Counted from the stretch's first letter, positions 8,560 to 18,128 are shown. The stretch: DNA of 64,000 nucleotides from Acinetobacter shaoyimingii (GCF_011578045.1 NZ_CP049801.1:310001-374000); one strand, 5' to 3'. Notes: generated from the sequence alone by a model not told the origin. Numbers and translations are program-made.

Positions 8560-9510
8560 ATGAGTGGACATTCAAATCATGACCATAGTCATGTCGTGGT
8601 TGGCGAAGGAAATTTTAACAAATTGCGCTGGGCATTGGTGATTACCGCTCTATTTTTGATTGTGGAAATTATTGCTGCACTTTTTACTAAAAGTTTAGCC
8701 TTGTTATCCGATGCGGCGCATATGTTTACGGATGTGGCTGCTTTAGCAATTGCATTATTTGCGATCAAAATTGGTAAATTACCTGCAGATGATAAGCGAA
8801 CTTTTGGTTATCAACGTTTTGAAATATTGGCAGCACTGTTCAATGCAGTCATGTTATTTGTTGTCGCCATATACATTCTTTATGAAGCGTATCAGCGCTT
8901 TACCACACCAGCAGAAATCCAAACCTTAGGCATGCTGATTGTTGCTGTGCTTGGGCTAATTGTTAACTTGATTTCAATGCGTATCTTGATGTCTGGGGCA
9001 AATGATAGTCTCAATGTTAAAGGTGCGTACTTAGAGGTGCTGAGTGATGCGGTGGGTTCGGTCGGTGTAATTATTGCTGCAATTGTTATTTATTACACAG
9101 GTTGGATGTGGGTGGATTCACTGATTGCTGTATTGGTGGGGGTATGGGTATTGCCGAGAACATGGATTCTATTAAAGCAAAGTATCAATATTTTGTTAGA
9201 AGGTGTTCCAGAAGAAGTAGATATTGAAAAGTTAAGACAGGATTTATTGAGTTTGAAAGGGGTGGAAAGTATTCATCAACTTAAAGTCTGGGCAATTACC
9301 TCTAAAAATATTCATCTGACAGTACATTTGTATGCTCCTGAAGTTGATCATACTTTGCTGTATCAAGAGGCAATGGAAATGTTAAGTCATCAGCATGGAA
9401 TTTCAGAAATGACATTACAGATTGAGGATGATTATTGTCTGGCTCAATCACATCAGGGACATGTTGCTCATGAACATAAAGAGCGTGATGGGCATTCACA
9501 TCAGCATTAA
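8560..9510 (+). CDS. Cation diffusion facilitator (Zn/Co/Cd exporter)
   Basis: A 316-residue CDF transporter with about six membrane helices in residues 20-205 and a cytoplasmic C-terminal domain. The metal-site residues are visible in helix 2 (LSDAAHMFTD) and helix 5 (EVLSDAVGS). Both ends are His-rich: HSNHDHSH at the N-terminus and HQGHVAHEHKERDGHSHQH at the C-terminus, typical of CzcD/ZitB-like zinc exporters. It exchanges divalent metal for protons to detoxify the cytoplasm. It is monocistronic; no metal-regulator gene is adjacent. Confidence 0.92.
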   Translation: MSGHSNHDHSHVVVGEGNFNKLRWALVITALFLIVEIIAALFTKSLALLSDAAHMFTDVAALAIALFAIKIGKLPADDKRTFGYQRFEILAALFNAVMLFVVAIYILYEAYQRFTTPAEIQTLGMLIVAVLGLIVNLISMRILMSGANDSLNVKGAYLEVLSDAVGSVGVIIAAIVIYYTGWMWVDSLIAVLVGVWVLPRTWILLKQSINILLEGVPEEVDIEKLRQDLLSLKGVESIHQLKVWAITSKNIHLTVHLYAPEVDHTLLYQEAMEMLSHQHGISEMTLQIEDDYCLAQSHQGHVAHEHKERDGHSHQH

Positions 9511-9548
9511 GTTGATGTGAATGTATTTTGAATGCCTAATACGAAAAA

Positions 9549-9890
9549 TTAGTTTTCCCACTCGTGGTTACAATCGCGACATTTCCATTTTTTTTGCGAT
9601 TGCATAAATGCTTGCATAGAAATTTTAAAATCTGGAAGATCACGCCAAAACATGACGCCTGCAATTGCAGCAACAATAAATACAGCAAGCGTGATGAACA
9701 TTAATGTTTGTCCAGAGCCATTGCCAAAAATGGACATACCAATATTTACGATCAATAAAATCACGAACAATAAGATGGTAGGAACCAAGATGACTAGGCT
9801 CTTAGGTACCATCGGGCGGGTAACAGGACCGTTTGCTTGTGTAACCGGTAAGATTTTACGACTTTGACACTTTGGACATTGGTATTGCAT
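9549..9890 (-). CDS. Zinc-ribbon inner-membrane protein
   Basis: 113 residues with a CPKC pair at the N-terminus (MQYQCPKCQSRK), two central hydrophobic helices (SLVILVPTILLFVILLIV and LMFITLAVFIVAAIAG) and a CRDC pair at the C-terminus. Both Cys pairs would face the same side of the membrane and could form one split zinc ribbon. ATG 9890 is taken as start because GGAG lies 6 nt before it; the frame extends to 9914. The function is unknown. It converges on the CDF gene. Confidence 0.75.
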   Translation of the reverse strand: MQYQCPKCQSRKILPVTQANGPVTRPMVPKSLVILVPTILLFVILLIVNIGMSIFGNGSGQTLMFITLAVFIVAAIAGVMFWRDLPDFKISMQAFMQSQKKWKCRDCNHEWEN

Positions 9891-10052
9891 TACAACTCCA
9901 GATTTTTCATTCATGCGTTATTTTAATCGCAAACTGAGAGAAAGCAAAAATCTGTTTTTTGAATATGGCTGGATAGCATTAATTTAATGATGACTTAACA
10001 TAAATTAAAAGATTATGTTGAAAGCTTAGATTTATATTAAATTTTAAGACAA

Positions 10053-10086
10053 CAAAAAGCCCAAGTCATGATGCTTGGGCTTTTTG
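10053..10086 (-). terminator. Rho-independent terminator of tRNA-Glu
   Basis: AAAAAGCCCAAG and CTTGGGCTTTTT are separated by a short loop, 32 nt past the CCA end of the tRNA gene on the minus strand. Probably also the 3' end of a gltX-tRNA transcript. Confidence 0.88.
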
Positions 10087-10117
10087 TGTAAGATGTGCAT
10101 AAACAACATCTAAAATT

Positions 10118-10193
10118 TGGCGTCCCTACGGGGATTCGAACCCCGGTTACCGCCGTGAAAGGGCGATGTCCTAGGCCTCTAGACGATAGGGAC
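10118..10193 (-). tRNA. tRNA-Glu (anticodon TTC)
   Basis: A 76-nt cloverleaf read on the minus strand. The acceptor stem is GTCCCTA with TAGGGAC, the anticodon loop CTTTCAC holds TTC at 10157-10159, the T-arm is CCGGGGTTCGAATCCCCG, the discriminator is G and the CCA end is encoded. It lies 93 nt downstream of gltX, the gene for the enzyme that charges it, on the same strand, and is followed by a terminator. Confidence 0.97.
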
Positions 10194-10234
10194 TTATCGA
10201 GGCAACACAGTAGGTTATTTACGACCTAGTCTCT

Positions 10235-10269
10235 GTGTGAGCGCTATATTAGGGGCATAGCACTCACAC
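10235..10269 (-). other. Intercistronic hairpin between gltX and tRNA-Glu
   Basis: On the minus strand GTGTGAGTGCTAT pairs with ATAGCGCTCACAC over 13 bp with a 9-nt loop. The only non-Watson-Crick pair is T-G, allowed in the minus-strand RNA; the plus-strand RNA would have C-A there. No T-run follows, so it is not a typical intrinsic terminator. It is a candidate RNase processing or 3'-protecting hairpin. Confidence 0.55.
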
Positions 10270-10286
10270 GTCAACCTTAAATTTAC

Positions 10287-11795
10287 TTATGCTTCATCAA
10301 CTGCATCATTTTTCGGCAATTTTAAGCTTTCGTTGAGTTTTTCCCATACTTTTGCTTCTTTTTTGCTCGGACCACCGACGATTTCAAGCGCATGGCGTAA
10401 ACGTGCAAATGTTAAATCAGGACCGATGGTGACCATAGATTGCATCACAGGGGTTGAGGATGTTGAACCTGCAATAGCAATAAAGAACGTTGGCATAAAG
10501 TCGCGAAGTTTAATGCCCATTTGGTTTGCAAGATCCATGAGGGTTTGACTCACAGTGTCATTGTTCCACGTAAACATACTTTCCAAACGCCAAATGGCAA
10601 ATTGAAGGCTTTGACGAACTTGTTCTTCAGTCAGTTTTTTACTTTCAAATTGTTCTTTACTGATACTTGGGAATTGGTTGAAGTAGAAACCAGCCCAATT
10701 CACAGCTTCAGACAATAGGTTAATACGCGGTTGAATCGCAGCTGCGATGTCTTCAAGCATTTGGCGGTCAGACTTCCACGCCAATAATGTGTCAAGCAAC
10801 TGACCTGGTGTTAAGCCCTTAATCCATTGACCGTTTAACCAGTTAAGTTTTTCCACATCAAAGATTGGACCACCCAGTGATACACGTTTAATGTCAAAGT
10901 TCTCGATCATCTCAGCTAAAGTGAACTTTTCACTTTCATCAGGCATTGACCAACCCATACGACCCAAATAGTTCAACAAAGCTTCTGGTAGTACGCCAAT
11001 ATCTTTGTAGTAGTTAATCGAAGTTGGGTTTTTACGTTTAGACAGTTTTGATTTGTCTGGGTTACGAAGTAATGGCATGTGACAAAGCACAGGCATTTCC
11101 CAACCAAAGTACTGGTAAAGCAACTGATGCTTAGGTGCAGAAGGAATCCATTCTTCACCACGAATCACATGTGTGATTTCCATTAAGTGGTCATCGACGA
11201 CATTGGCTAAATGGTAAGTGGGTAAACCATCAGTTTTAAGCAGAATTTGCATGTCGACTTGCGCCCATGGAATTTCGACTTCACCACGGAGCATGTCATT
11301 AAATTTGCAGATGCCTTCATTCGGTACTTTCATACGAATTACATGCGGTTCACCAGCGGCAAGGCGGCGTTGTACTTCTTCTTGAGTAAGCAGTAAACCA
11401 CGGCCATCATAACGCGGTGTTTCACCACGTGCTTGTTGTTCAGCACGCATTTGATCTAATTCTTCTGCGGTCGCAAAGCAATAAAATGCATGACCCTTTT
11501 CCACAAGGTCCAATGCATATTGCTTATAAATGCCCATACGTTCAGATTGGCGATAGGGTGCATGAGGACCACCAACATCTGGACCTTCTGACCAATTTAA
11601 ACCTAACCAACGGAGTGAATCTAAAATCATTTTTTCAGATTCAGGTGTTGAGCGAAGTTGGTCAGTATCTTCAATACGTAGAATGAATTCACCGCCATGT
11701 TGTTTCGCAAAACACAGGTTAAATAGCGCAATGTAGGCAGTACCTACATGAGGAAAGCCAGTAGGCGAGGGAGCAATACGAGTACGAACTGTCAT
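10287..11795 (-). CDS. gltX: Glutamate--tRNA ligase
   Basis: A 502-residue class I aminoacyl-tRNA synthetase. The HIGH signature is HVGT in [13 protein letters not shown] near the N-terminus, and the KMSKS signature is KLSKRKN near residue 250. The C-terminal helical bundle that reads the tRNA anticodon is full length. It charges tRNA-Glu in the cytoplasm. The start is ATG 11795, giving [13 protein letters not shown], rather than the TTG two codons upstream. tRNA-Glu follows on the same strand with an intervening hairpin but no clear terminator, so co-transcription of enzyme and substrate is possible. Confidence 0.95.
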   Translation of the reverse strand: MTVRTRIAPSPTGFPHVGTAYIALFNLCFAKQHGGEFILRIEDTDQLRSTPESEKMILDSLRWLGLNWSEGPDVGGPHAPYRQSERMGIYKQYALDLVEKGHAFYCFATAEELDQMRAEQQARGETPRYDGRGLLLTQEEVQRRLAAGEPHVIRMKVPNEGICKFNDMLRGEVEIPWAQVDMQILLKTDGLPTYHLANVVDDHLMEITHVIRGEEWIPSAPKHQLLYQYFGWEMPVLCHMPLLRNPDKSKLSKRKNPTSINYYKDIGVLPEALLNYLGRMGWSMPDESEKFTLAEMIENFDIKRVSLGGPIFDVEKLNWLNGQWIKGLTPGQLLDTLLAWKSDRQMLEDIAAAIQPRINLLSEAVNWAGFYFNQFPSISKEQFESKKLTEEQVRQSLQFAIWRLESMFTWNNDTVSQTLMDLANQMGIKLRDFMPTFFIAIAGSTSSTPVMQSMVTIGPDLTFARLRHALEIVGGPSKKEAKVWEKLNESLKLPKNDAVDEA

Positions 11796-11903
11796 GACCA
11801 AAAAATATTCAGAATGTGTATTAAATCTATTATAACGAAAAAAGATCAGCTTTATGCTTAATTGATGAAATCATCAATAGGTATTTTCAAAGATTATAAA
11901 TGG

Positions 11904-11957
11904 AAAAACCAACAAACAACGGCTTCAACTGGGGCTGAAGGTAATTTGTTGGTTTTT
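11904..11957 (-). terminator. Branched hairpin downstream of the small secreted-protein gene
   Basis: Outer arms AAAAACCAACAAA and TTTGTTGGTTTTT (13 bp) enclose a second small stem, CTTCA with TGAAG. It starts 50 nt past the minus-strand stop codon at 12007 and ends in a T-run on that strand. It lies 109 nt upstream of gltX, so it would separate the two units. Confidence 0.6.
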
Positions 11958-12006
11958 AGCTTTAATGTCATAGAGTCACATTAAAGTGTTCTTAATCCTT
12001 TGAGTC

Positions 12007-12327
12007 TTAAGAGTTATGAGGCTGGAATAAAGCTTGTACAAAACGAGAGAAGCGTTGATGTTGCTCCGCTAAAAAGTTTTGAGATGGTGCATTATTGATC
12101 GAGGTGATCATTTTGAGTTGATCAACATCGGTGGTTGGTAATCTGTTGTCTTGACGTTCACGTTTTTGTTGTGACAAAGCCTTAACAATGGGTGATTGCT
12201 TTTCAGAAATCATCATAGGCTGAACACTTTTAATGCTCTTTTGAATCGCAGCAGCAGAAGTTGTTTGTGTCACTGCACCGAAGGCGATACTTATTGTTAA
12301 GAGTAAATAATTATGTGCTTTTTTCAT
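12007..12327 (-). CDS. Small secreted hypothetical protein
   Basis: 106 residues with a clear signal peptide (MKKAHNYLLLTISIAFGAV, cleavage probably near TTSAAA) and a polar, Gln/Ser-rich mature part without cysteines. No family recognised. GGGG lies 9 nt before the ATG at 12327, which is therefore preferred to the ATG at 12336. It stands alone, with a hairpin terminator behind it and a 390-bp intergenic region in front. Confidence 0.6.
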   Translation of the reverse strand: MKKAHNYLLLTISIAFGAVTQTTSAAAIQKSIKSVQPMMISEKQSPIVKALSQQKRERQDNRLPTTDVDQLKMITSINNAPSQNFLAEQHQRFSRFVQALFQPHNS

Positions 12328-12717
12328 TTCAATCATCCCCAGATGTGTTAGATATTTTTTAGTAGAAATTGATCTTGGATTACAATTTAACCATATTTTG
12401 CCACAAAAAGTACAAATACATCATAATTTTTTACAAAAAAACGATAATTATCACAATAAGTGTAAATGTATTACTGTGAAAGTTTAAACTTTGTTAGTTT
12501 TAACAAAGAATTATGAAGATAGAGTGAAGAAATCTAAAACATATCTTTTTTTTGAATCATGATCTGAATTTTAAGCATAAAAAAAGTGCAAAATAAAAGC
12601 AGGGGAAAATATATCATAAAAAAAGATTTGGACATTTTTTATTCTTATAACTAAGTGATTGTTAATTCAGATAGAAAAAAATATATTAGCTCAAATCATG
12701 AAAATAATGAGTTATAA
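12328..12717. other. AT-rich intergenic region between divergent genes
   Basis: A 390-bp gap with no open frame worth calling. It must hold promoters for the small secreted protein (minus) and the first sulfate-binding protein (plus). Two perfect palindromes are visible: GATAATTATC at 12445-12454 and AAAGTTTAAACTTT at 12479-12492. I see no convincing -35/-10 pair and no RNA gene. Confidence 0.5.
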
Positions 12718-13728
12718 ATGAACAAGTTTATTCAAAAAACATTATTCAGTGCAATCGCTGTTGGGGCGCTCGTATCCAGCTTTAATGTTATTGCTGCAAA
12801 GGACTTCTTAAATGTTTCTTATGATCCAACACGCGAGTTCTATCAAGAATATAACAAAAGTTTTGGTACTTATTGGAAAAAGAAAACCGGACAAGATGTG
12901 AGTTTTAAACAGTCACATGGCGGATCTGGTAAGCAAGCACGTTCAGTTGTTGATGGTTTGCAAGCAGATGTCGTGACTTTAGCCTTAGCGAATGACATTG
13001 ATGAAATTGTCGCTGCTGGTCAGATTGATAAAAACTGGCAAACAGAGTTTAAAAACAACTCTGCACCATACACGTCAACAATTGTCTTTTTAGTTCGTAA
13101 GGGGAATCCAAAAAATATTAAAGACTGGAATGATTTGGTGAAACCTGGTGTAGAAATTATTACGCCAAATCCAAAAACGGGTGGAGCACCACGTTGGATT
13201 TATCTTGCTGCTTGGGGTTATGCGCTTAAACAGCCTGGCGGTAATGATGCTAAAGCACGTGAATTGGTTAAACAGCTTTATCGAAATGTGAAAGTATTGG
13301 ATTCTGGTGCTCGTGGTTCATTAACAACGTTTGCAGAACGTGGCATTGGTGATGTTTTATTGTCTTGGGAAAATGAAGCATTACTTGCGATATCTGGTCC
13401 TGATAAAGATAAATATCAAATCGTTTATCCTTCTATTTCGATCTTGGCTGAGCCTTCTGTCGCAATTGTAGATAAAGTCGTTGATAAAAATGGGAATCGT
13501 AATTTAGCGAAAGGCTATTTAAATTATTTGTATTCACCTATTGGTCAGGATTTAGCAGCTAAATACAATTTCCGTCCACGTGATGCCAAAGCTGCTGCAA
13601 AATATGCACATAAATTTCCAAAAATTAAACTCTTTACCATTAATGATGTATTTGGTGGTTGGGCAAAAGCGCAAAAAACACATTTTGTAAATGGTGCAAT
13701 CTACGATCAATTTACTGCTGAAAAATAA
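12718..13728 (+). CDS. Sulfate ABC transporter substrate-binding protein (copy 1)
   Basis: 336 residues. A signal peptide (about residues 1-27, cleavage near VIAA-KDF) is followed by a periplasmic binding protein of the Sbp/CysP group: [43 protein letters not shown] and [12 protein letters not shown] are family blocks that line the sulfate pocket. It should deliver sulfate or thiosulfate to a CysTWA permease, which is not in this window. A second, very similar copy lies at 15999-17018, with an acyltransferase gene on the other strand between them. A terminator follows at once. Confidence 0.9.
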   Translation: MNKFIQKTLFSAIAVGALVSSFNVIAAKDFLNVSYDPTREFYQEYNKSFGTYWKKKTGQDVSFKQSHGGSGKQARSVVDGLQADVVTLALANDIDEIVAAGQIDKNWQTEFKNNSAPYTSTIVFLVRKGNPKNIKDWNDLVKPGVEIITPNPKTGGAPRWIYLAAWGYALKQPGGNDAKARELVKQLYRNVKVLDSGARGSLTTFAERGIGDVLLSWENEALLAISGPDKDKYQIVYPSISILAEPSVAIVDKVVDKNGNRNLAKGYLNYLYSPIGQDLAAKYNFRPRDAKAAAKYAHKFPKIKLFTINDVFGGWAKAQKTHFVNGAIYDQFTAEK

Positions 13729-13730
13729 TG

Positions 13731-13760
13731 AAAAAGAGCACCGATCAGGTGCTCTTTTTA
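13731..13760 (+). terminator. Rho-independent terminator of sulfate-binding-protein copy 1
   Basis: AAAAAGAGCACC and GGTGCTCTTTTT with a 5-nt loop, 2 nt after the stop codon. Its symmetry lets it also stop the convergent acyltransferase transcript. Confidence 0.9.
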
Positions 13761-13782
13761 TTGTTGATAAGACATTTAAAAA

Positions 13783-15687
13783 TTAAAAAATATCTTTAAA
13801 TAGAGGTGTCAGCAATTTATTGCCATATTCATTCAAATGATCACCATCTCGATAAATGGCACGACCCTGATATTGCGTAATACAATGATCAGACGTACAG
13901 AGAACAGCTGTTGAGTGAATAATTTCTGCGCCACATTTTTGCGCGACATTTTGCTGAATTTGAGCCAGTTTTTCTGATCGAGCGAGATATTGCTTGAATG
14001 GCAAAGTTCGATGTTCCGTTTTTCCAGATCTAAAAATTGATTGGTTCATAGTCTGTGGAACATTGAAGCCAACTTCTGGAATTGAATCGACAATATACAC
14101 CTTGGAATGGCGTGTTAAATCGCAAATGGTTTTTTCATAGTTTTTTGCAAATGCTGCATATATTTCGGCTTTGTTGGTACTGTGATCACTAAAATTGATC
14201 GTAAGTACATTCTTTGTTTTTACACGAGCAGGATCATTTTCACCTTCCAATCTTTGCAAATAACGATTGATGAGAATGATAGGTGTACCTTGATGCTGTG
14301 CTAAGTATTGTTGTTTCTTCTGATTAATTAATTCACATTGGTTGTCGTTAAATTCTGCATTAAGAATATATGGACAGCCTGAATTGGAAAGGGTAATTGT
14401 ACCTTGCTTTTCTAAGTCTAAAGCATTCGAAATCCCTGTTGTTACAGCGTTGGCATGACTATCGCCTACAACAATGGCACGAATATTTGAAGCATTGCCA
14501 ATCATACACTCGGAAAGATCATCATCAGATTTAGAGACGCAGTCATAAGGATTTTCATTTTCAGCATCGGCAAGAACTTGTCGTATTTCTGGAGGGTAAT
14601 GAAACTCCATGCCATTGGTGGCTTTAACGACATAGCTGAATCCCAATAGAAAAATGGCGAGGTAGATAGGTTTAACTTTATAAATATTTTTCCAGTGGTT
14701 ATAGGTCGGAAGTTTTATTCTTTCAATAGTTTGATAACTCAGATAACCGATTAAGATAGAAAGAGGAATTCCGTATAACCACCAATGTTCTATAGAGAAA
14801 TACAGACCAAAAACCACCAAAGGCCAATGCCAGACATAAATAGAATATGACCATTTTCCAAGTGATCTAAATAAAAAATTATTGATTAAAATATTGTTCT
14901 GAACATTGGCTAAAACAATTAAATAGGCTCCAAATACTGGAAGCAGTGCCATATAGCCTGGCCAAGGGGTTTCTTCTGAAATGAAAATATATGAGCAGAT
15001 GATTAAGCCTAATCCAAGCATTTGGGCGTAGATTCGAGATTTTGAATTCAATTGAACTGGAAACAGAAATGCCAAACCACCAAATAACATTTCCCAAGCG
15101 CGACTGCTTAATAAAAAGTAAGCTTTATTTTGATCTTGGTGGGTAGCGTAAAGACAATAACAAAAGCTTAAAAGGAAGAGCCCAAGAAAAAATTTCCGAA
15201 TACCGCAAAACGTCAAATATTTTTTAATCAATACGATTAAAATTGGGAAAAAGATATAAAACTGCCATTCCACAGACAATGACCAAGTATGTAATAGCCA
15301 TTTGGTTTTTTCATTGCTATCGAAATAGCCTCCGTCTTTTGCAAAGAGGATATTGGAGCTAAAGATTGAGCTTTGTTCAACTTGTTTAGCCAAATGACGA
15401 TAATCATCGGGTGCTAAATAAAACCAGCCGAAAATGAACAAAGCACTCACCATTGCAGTTAAGACTGGAATAATACGGTTTGCACGTGCAGTGTAGAATT
15501 TAAAAAGATGAAAAGAATTCTTTTCGATTCCAGTGAAAATGATGGAAGTCATCAAAAAACCAGAAATTACAAAAAATACATCTACACCAGCAAAACCACC
15601 AGGTAACCAGTGGGGGTTAAAGTGAAAGATAACCACAGCCAAGACTGCAATGGCTCTTAATCCATTTATATCGTTTCGGAAAAGCAT
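13783..15687 (-). CDS. OafA/YrhL-type acyltransferase with C-terminal SGNH domain
   Basis: 634 residues. The N-terminal half is an acyltransferase-3 membrane domain of about ten helices, starting FRNDINGLRAIAVLAVVIFHF with the conserved RxxA and H, then GFAGVDVFFVISGFL. The C-terminal third is an SGNH-hydrolase-like domain with GDSHANA (catalytic Ser) and DGDHLNEYG (Asp/His). Such two-domain proteins O-acetylate surface polysaccharide, lipopolysaccharide or peptidoglycan on the outer face of the inner membrane. The acceptor is unknown and no polysaccharide genes are nearby. It sits opposite in orientation between two paralogous sulfate-binding-protein genes. Confidence 0.9.
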   Translation of the reverse strand: MLFRNDINGLRAIAVLAVVIFHFNPHWLPGGFAGVDVFFVISGFLMTSIIFTGIEKNSFHLFKFYTARANRIIPVLTAMVSALFIFGWFYLAPDDYRHLAKQVEQSSIFSSNILFAKDGGYFDSNEKTKWLLHTWSLSVEWQFYIFFPILIVLIKKYLTFCGIRKFFLGLFLLSFCYCLYATHQDQNKAYFLLSSRAWEMLFGGLAFLFPVQLNSKSRIYAQMLGLGLIICSYIFISEETPWPGYMALLPVFGAYLIVLANVQNNILINNFLFRSLGKWSYSIYVWHWPLVVFGLYFSIEHWWLYGIPLSILIGYLSYQTIERIKLPTYNHWKNIYKVKPIYLAIFLLGFSYVVKATNGMEFHYPPEIRQVLADAENENPYDCVSKSDDDLSECMIGNASNIRAIVVGDSHANAVTTGISNALDLEKQGTITLSNSGCPYILNAEFNDNQCELINQKKQQYLAQHQGTPIILINRYLQRLEGENDPARVKTKNVLTINFSDHSTNKAEIYAAFAKNYEKTICDLTRHSKVYIVDSIPEVGFNVPQTMNQSIFRSGKTEHRTLPFKQYLARSEKLAQIQQNVAQKCGAEIIHSTAVLCTSDHCITQYQGRAIYRDGDHLNEYGNKLLTPLFKDIF

Positions 15688-15998
15688 AGGGTTGAGATGT
15701 CGACTGACTTGAAATGCGATATATTTTATTGTTTTGAAAATAAAAAAATCATTTTTTATATGAATATTGTAATAAATTTAGAGATAATCTGTTTTCTTGA
15801 TTGTTCTATATACGATAGGTCAAGTGTTATCTTTTCAGAATACCTAATGAAGGTGAATCATTTTTATTCAAATAGAATTAAAGTAAAAATACTAAAAAAT
15901 TAAATAAATTACTTATCAGGAAATAACAAGACTAATTGCGGTTTATGAGTGAATTTCATATATTGATTACAATTTATGATGAATAAAATAGAGCTGAT
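15688..15998. other. AT-rich intergenic region upstream of sulfate-binding-protein copy 2
   Basis: A 311-bp gap between the divergent acyltransferase and the second sulfate-binding-protein gene. A plus-strand open frame at 15697-15903 has AT-driven composition and no ribosome-binding site and is not called. No hairpin or clear promoter box was found. Confidence 0.4.
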
Positions 15999-17018
15999 AT
16001 GAAATTTCAGATGAAATCCATGATGGCTTCTGCTGTCTTGGCAGTGAGTTTTTTTACAGGAACGACAGCAGTTCAAGCTGCAGATCGTGAATTTTTAAAT
16101 GTCTCTTACGATGCAACTCGTGAATTTTACGATGATTTTAACAAATCATTTGGAACATATTGGTCGAGCCGTACTGGTCAGAAAATTCATTTTAAACAAT
16201 CGCACGGTGGTTCTGGTAAGCAGGCACGTTCGGTGGTTGATGGTTTAAAAGGTGATGTGGTCACACTGGCATTGGCGAATGATATTGAGGAAATTGTACG
16301 TTCAGGTCAAATTCGATCTGGATGGCAAAAAGAGTTTCCTCACAACTCAGCGCCATATACCTCAACTGTTGTATTTATGGTGCGAAAAGGCAATCCAAAA
16401 CACATCAAAGATTGGTCAGATTTGGTCAAACCAGGTGTAGAAATTATTACCCCAAATCCAAAAACAGGTGGATTGCCACGTTGGGTTTACCTTTCAGCAT
16501 GGGGTTATGCATTGAAACAACCAGGGGGTAGTGATGCTAAAGCCAAAGAATTTGTGGGCAAAATGTACCATAATGTCAAAGTGATGGATTCTGCTGCGCG
16601 AGCATCTATGACAACGTTTGCTGAACGCAATATTGGTGATGTTTTACTGACTTGGGAAAATGAAGCGCTCATTACTCAAAAAACCTTGGGCAAAAATAAG
16701 TTTGATATTGTTTATCCATCAATGTCTATTTTGACTGAACCTTCAGTTGCTATTGTCGATAAGACAGTTGAGAAAAATGGCAATAAATGGTTAGCGCAAG
16801 GTTATATCAATTATTTGTATTCTCCTTTAGGTCAGGATATGGCGGCGAAGCATTTTTATCGTCCTCGTAATGCCAAAGTTTTAGCCAAATATAAACAACA
16901 ATTCCCAGCAATTAAGACATTTACCATTGATGATGTATTTGGTGGTTGGGCAAAAGCACAGCAAACCCATTTCGTGAATGGTGCAACGTTTGATCAGATT
17001 TATAACAATCGTAAATAA
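15999..17018 (+). CDS. Sulfate ABC transporter substrate-binding protein (copy 2)
   Basis: 339 residues with a signal peptide ending near AVQA-AD. It shares long identical blocks with copy 1 ([51 protein letters not shown]), so the two are paralogs from a duplication that is not recent. Predicted periplasmic sulfate/thiosulfate receptor. Differences cluster in the surface regions and the C-terminal tail (copy 2 ends DQIYNNRK). Both copies carry their own upstream region and terminator, so they are separately expressed. Different affinity or oxyanion preference is possible. Confidence 0.9.
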   Translation: MKFQMKSMMASAVLAVSFFTGTTAVQAADREFLNVSYDATREFYDDFNKSFGTYWSSRTGQKIHFKQSHGGSGKQARSVVDGLKGDVVTLALANDIEEIVRSGQIRSGWQKEFPHNSAPYTSTVVFMVRKGNPKHIKDWSDLVKPGVEIITPNPKTGGLPRWVYLSAWGYALKQPGGSDAKAKEFVGKMYHNVKVMDSAARASMTTFAERNIGDVLLTWENEALITQKTLGKNKFDIVYPSMSILTEPSVAIVDKTVEKNGNKWLAQGYINYLYSPLGQDMAAKHFYRPRNAKVLAKYKQQFPAIKTFTIDDVFGGWAKAQQTHFVNGATFDQIYNNRK

Positions 17019-17041
17019 ACTTGCATAGTAATTTTCAAAAC

Positions 17042-17071
17042 AAAAGCCGATTCCAATGAATCGGCTTTTTT
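17042..17071 (+). terminator. Rho-independent terminator of sulfate-binding-protein copy 2
   Basis: AAAAGCCGATT and AATCGGCTTTT with a 6-nt loop, followed by T residues, 23 nt after the stop codon. Confidence 0.9.
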
Positions 17072-17132
17072 ATCTTCAAGTGCAATATGTATGAAATTAA
17101 AAAAATAATTAATAACGATTAAAAACATTAGG

Positions 17133-17912
17133 TTATGAGCAAAATGGTTTCCATGGATTTGCAGCTAACTGAGTCATCAATGTATCCCGCGTTTTTTGTA
17201 AAGTTGTCTCTAGTGAAGCTTTATCTGCAGGTAGTCTTTCAGCAATACTCAGCGTTATAAGAGGTTTACATTGAGCAAATATTTTCTGAACATTAACTTC
17301 ATATGTAGATGCCATTAAGTTTTTTGACTTCAAATCTGTCGGTAAATAAGTTACTGAAAGGTAAATTGCATCATGCTGAGAACTCAATTGAGGGTTTTGA
17401 TTAAAACCAGCTTTTTGCAGTTGATTCATTTGTAAATTCGCGTATTGCTGAGCGCTAAGTTTTGAGTTTTTTAAAGCATGAATCGTCAATAATTTCGACC
17501 AGTTATTTACAGTTTCATTATGTGTTGTATATTCATAAGTCGCTTTTATTGTGTCAGAATTTTGAAAAATGAGCTGATAGTTTGAGTCTGAAAAAGTGAA
17601 ATTTTTCGGTGCTTCAAATTTGGCTGTGGACTGAGTTGGAACAGGTTTTGTATTTGTACTATTTTGACAATGGCGTGCTTCATTTTTGACTTCAATATTC
17701 TGATCAAGATTGATGACTTTTATCGACGCATTAGGGTGTATCTGACACAACACGTTTTTTGCAGTATAGATGCCAGATCCTTGTGAAATCATACGAGGAC
17801 CTTGAAGTTGAGTACCATTTTCATCGAATGCCTGAACTTCGTAATTCCCTGAAAGGGTTATACAACCTGTTAAACTGAATAAGCTTAGCGCAATGATCTT
17901 AATTTTTTTCAT
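17133..17912 (-). CDS. Hypothetical lipoprotein
   Basis: 259 residues beginning MKKIKIIALSLFSLTGC: a short signal peptide with lipobox LTGC, so Cys17 should be acylated. The first ~75 residues of the mature part hold two further Cys (VLCQIHPN and ARHCQNS) that may form a disulfide. A Thr/Pro-rich linker (NTKPVPTQST) leads to a second domain of ~160 residues with KNFTFSDSNYQLIF and KSKNLMASTYEVNVQKIF. I do not recognise the family. It is probably anchored in the outer membrane. It converges on sulfate-binding-protein copy 2. Confidence 0.75.
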   Translation of the reverse strand: MKKIKIIALSLFSLTGCITLSGNYEVQAFDENGTQLQGPRMISQGSGIYTAKNVLCQIHPNASIKVINLDQNIEVKNEARHCQNSTNTKPVPTQSTAKFEAPKNFTFSDSNYQLIFQNSDTIKATYEYTTHNETVNNWSKLLTIHALKNSKLSAQQYANLQMNQLQKAGFNQNPQLSSQHDAIYLSVTYLPTDLKSKNLMASTYEVNVQKIFAQCKPLITLSIAERLPADKASLETTLQKTRDTLMTQLAANPWKPFCS

Positions 17913-18049
17913 GCTGATTCCTTAAATTTTCTTCTTTAGTTGTTTTTATTTGTGATGAATAAAAGCTAAATGATACGAACATCATCTGCATTTAAATTTA
18001 ATGCTTTTCAAATCAATATACGTAAACCATTTAAAAATTCAAATACAAA

Positions 18050-18085
18050 AAATAATGAATATTTTCAACTCAATATTCATTATTT
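18050..18085 (-). terminator. AT-rich terminator of the small membrane-anchored protein gene
   Basis: Perfect 14-bp stem, AAATAATGAATATT with AATATTCATTATTT, loop 8 nt, followed on the minus strand by a T-run. It begins 44 nt past the stop at 18129 and separates this gene from the lipoprotein gene. Confidence 0.7.
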
Positions 18086-18128
18086 AATTTATGTGAAATG
18101 ATGTCATTAAAACGGACTGATAATTTCA

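Noticed and set aside
15697..15903. 68-residue plus-strand open frame
   Set aside because: AT-driven composition, no ribosome-binding site, no recognisable features, and it lies in the divergent promoter region of the acyltransferase and second receptor.
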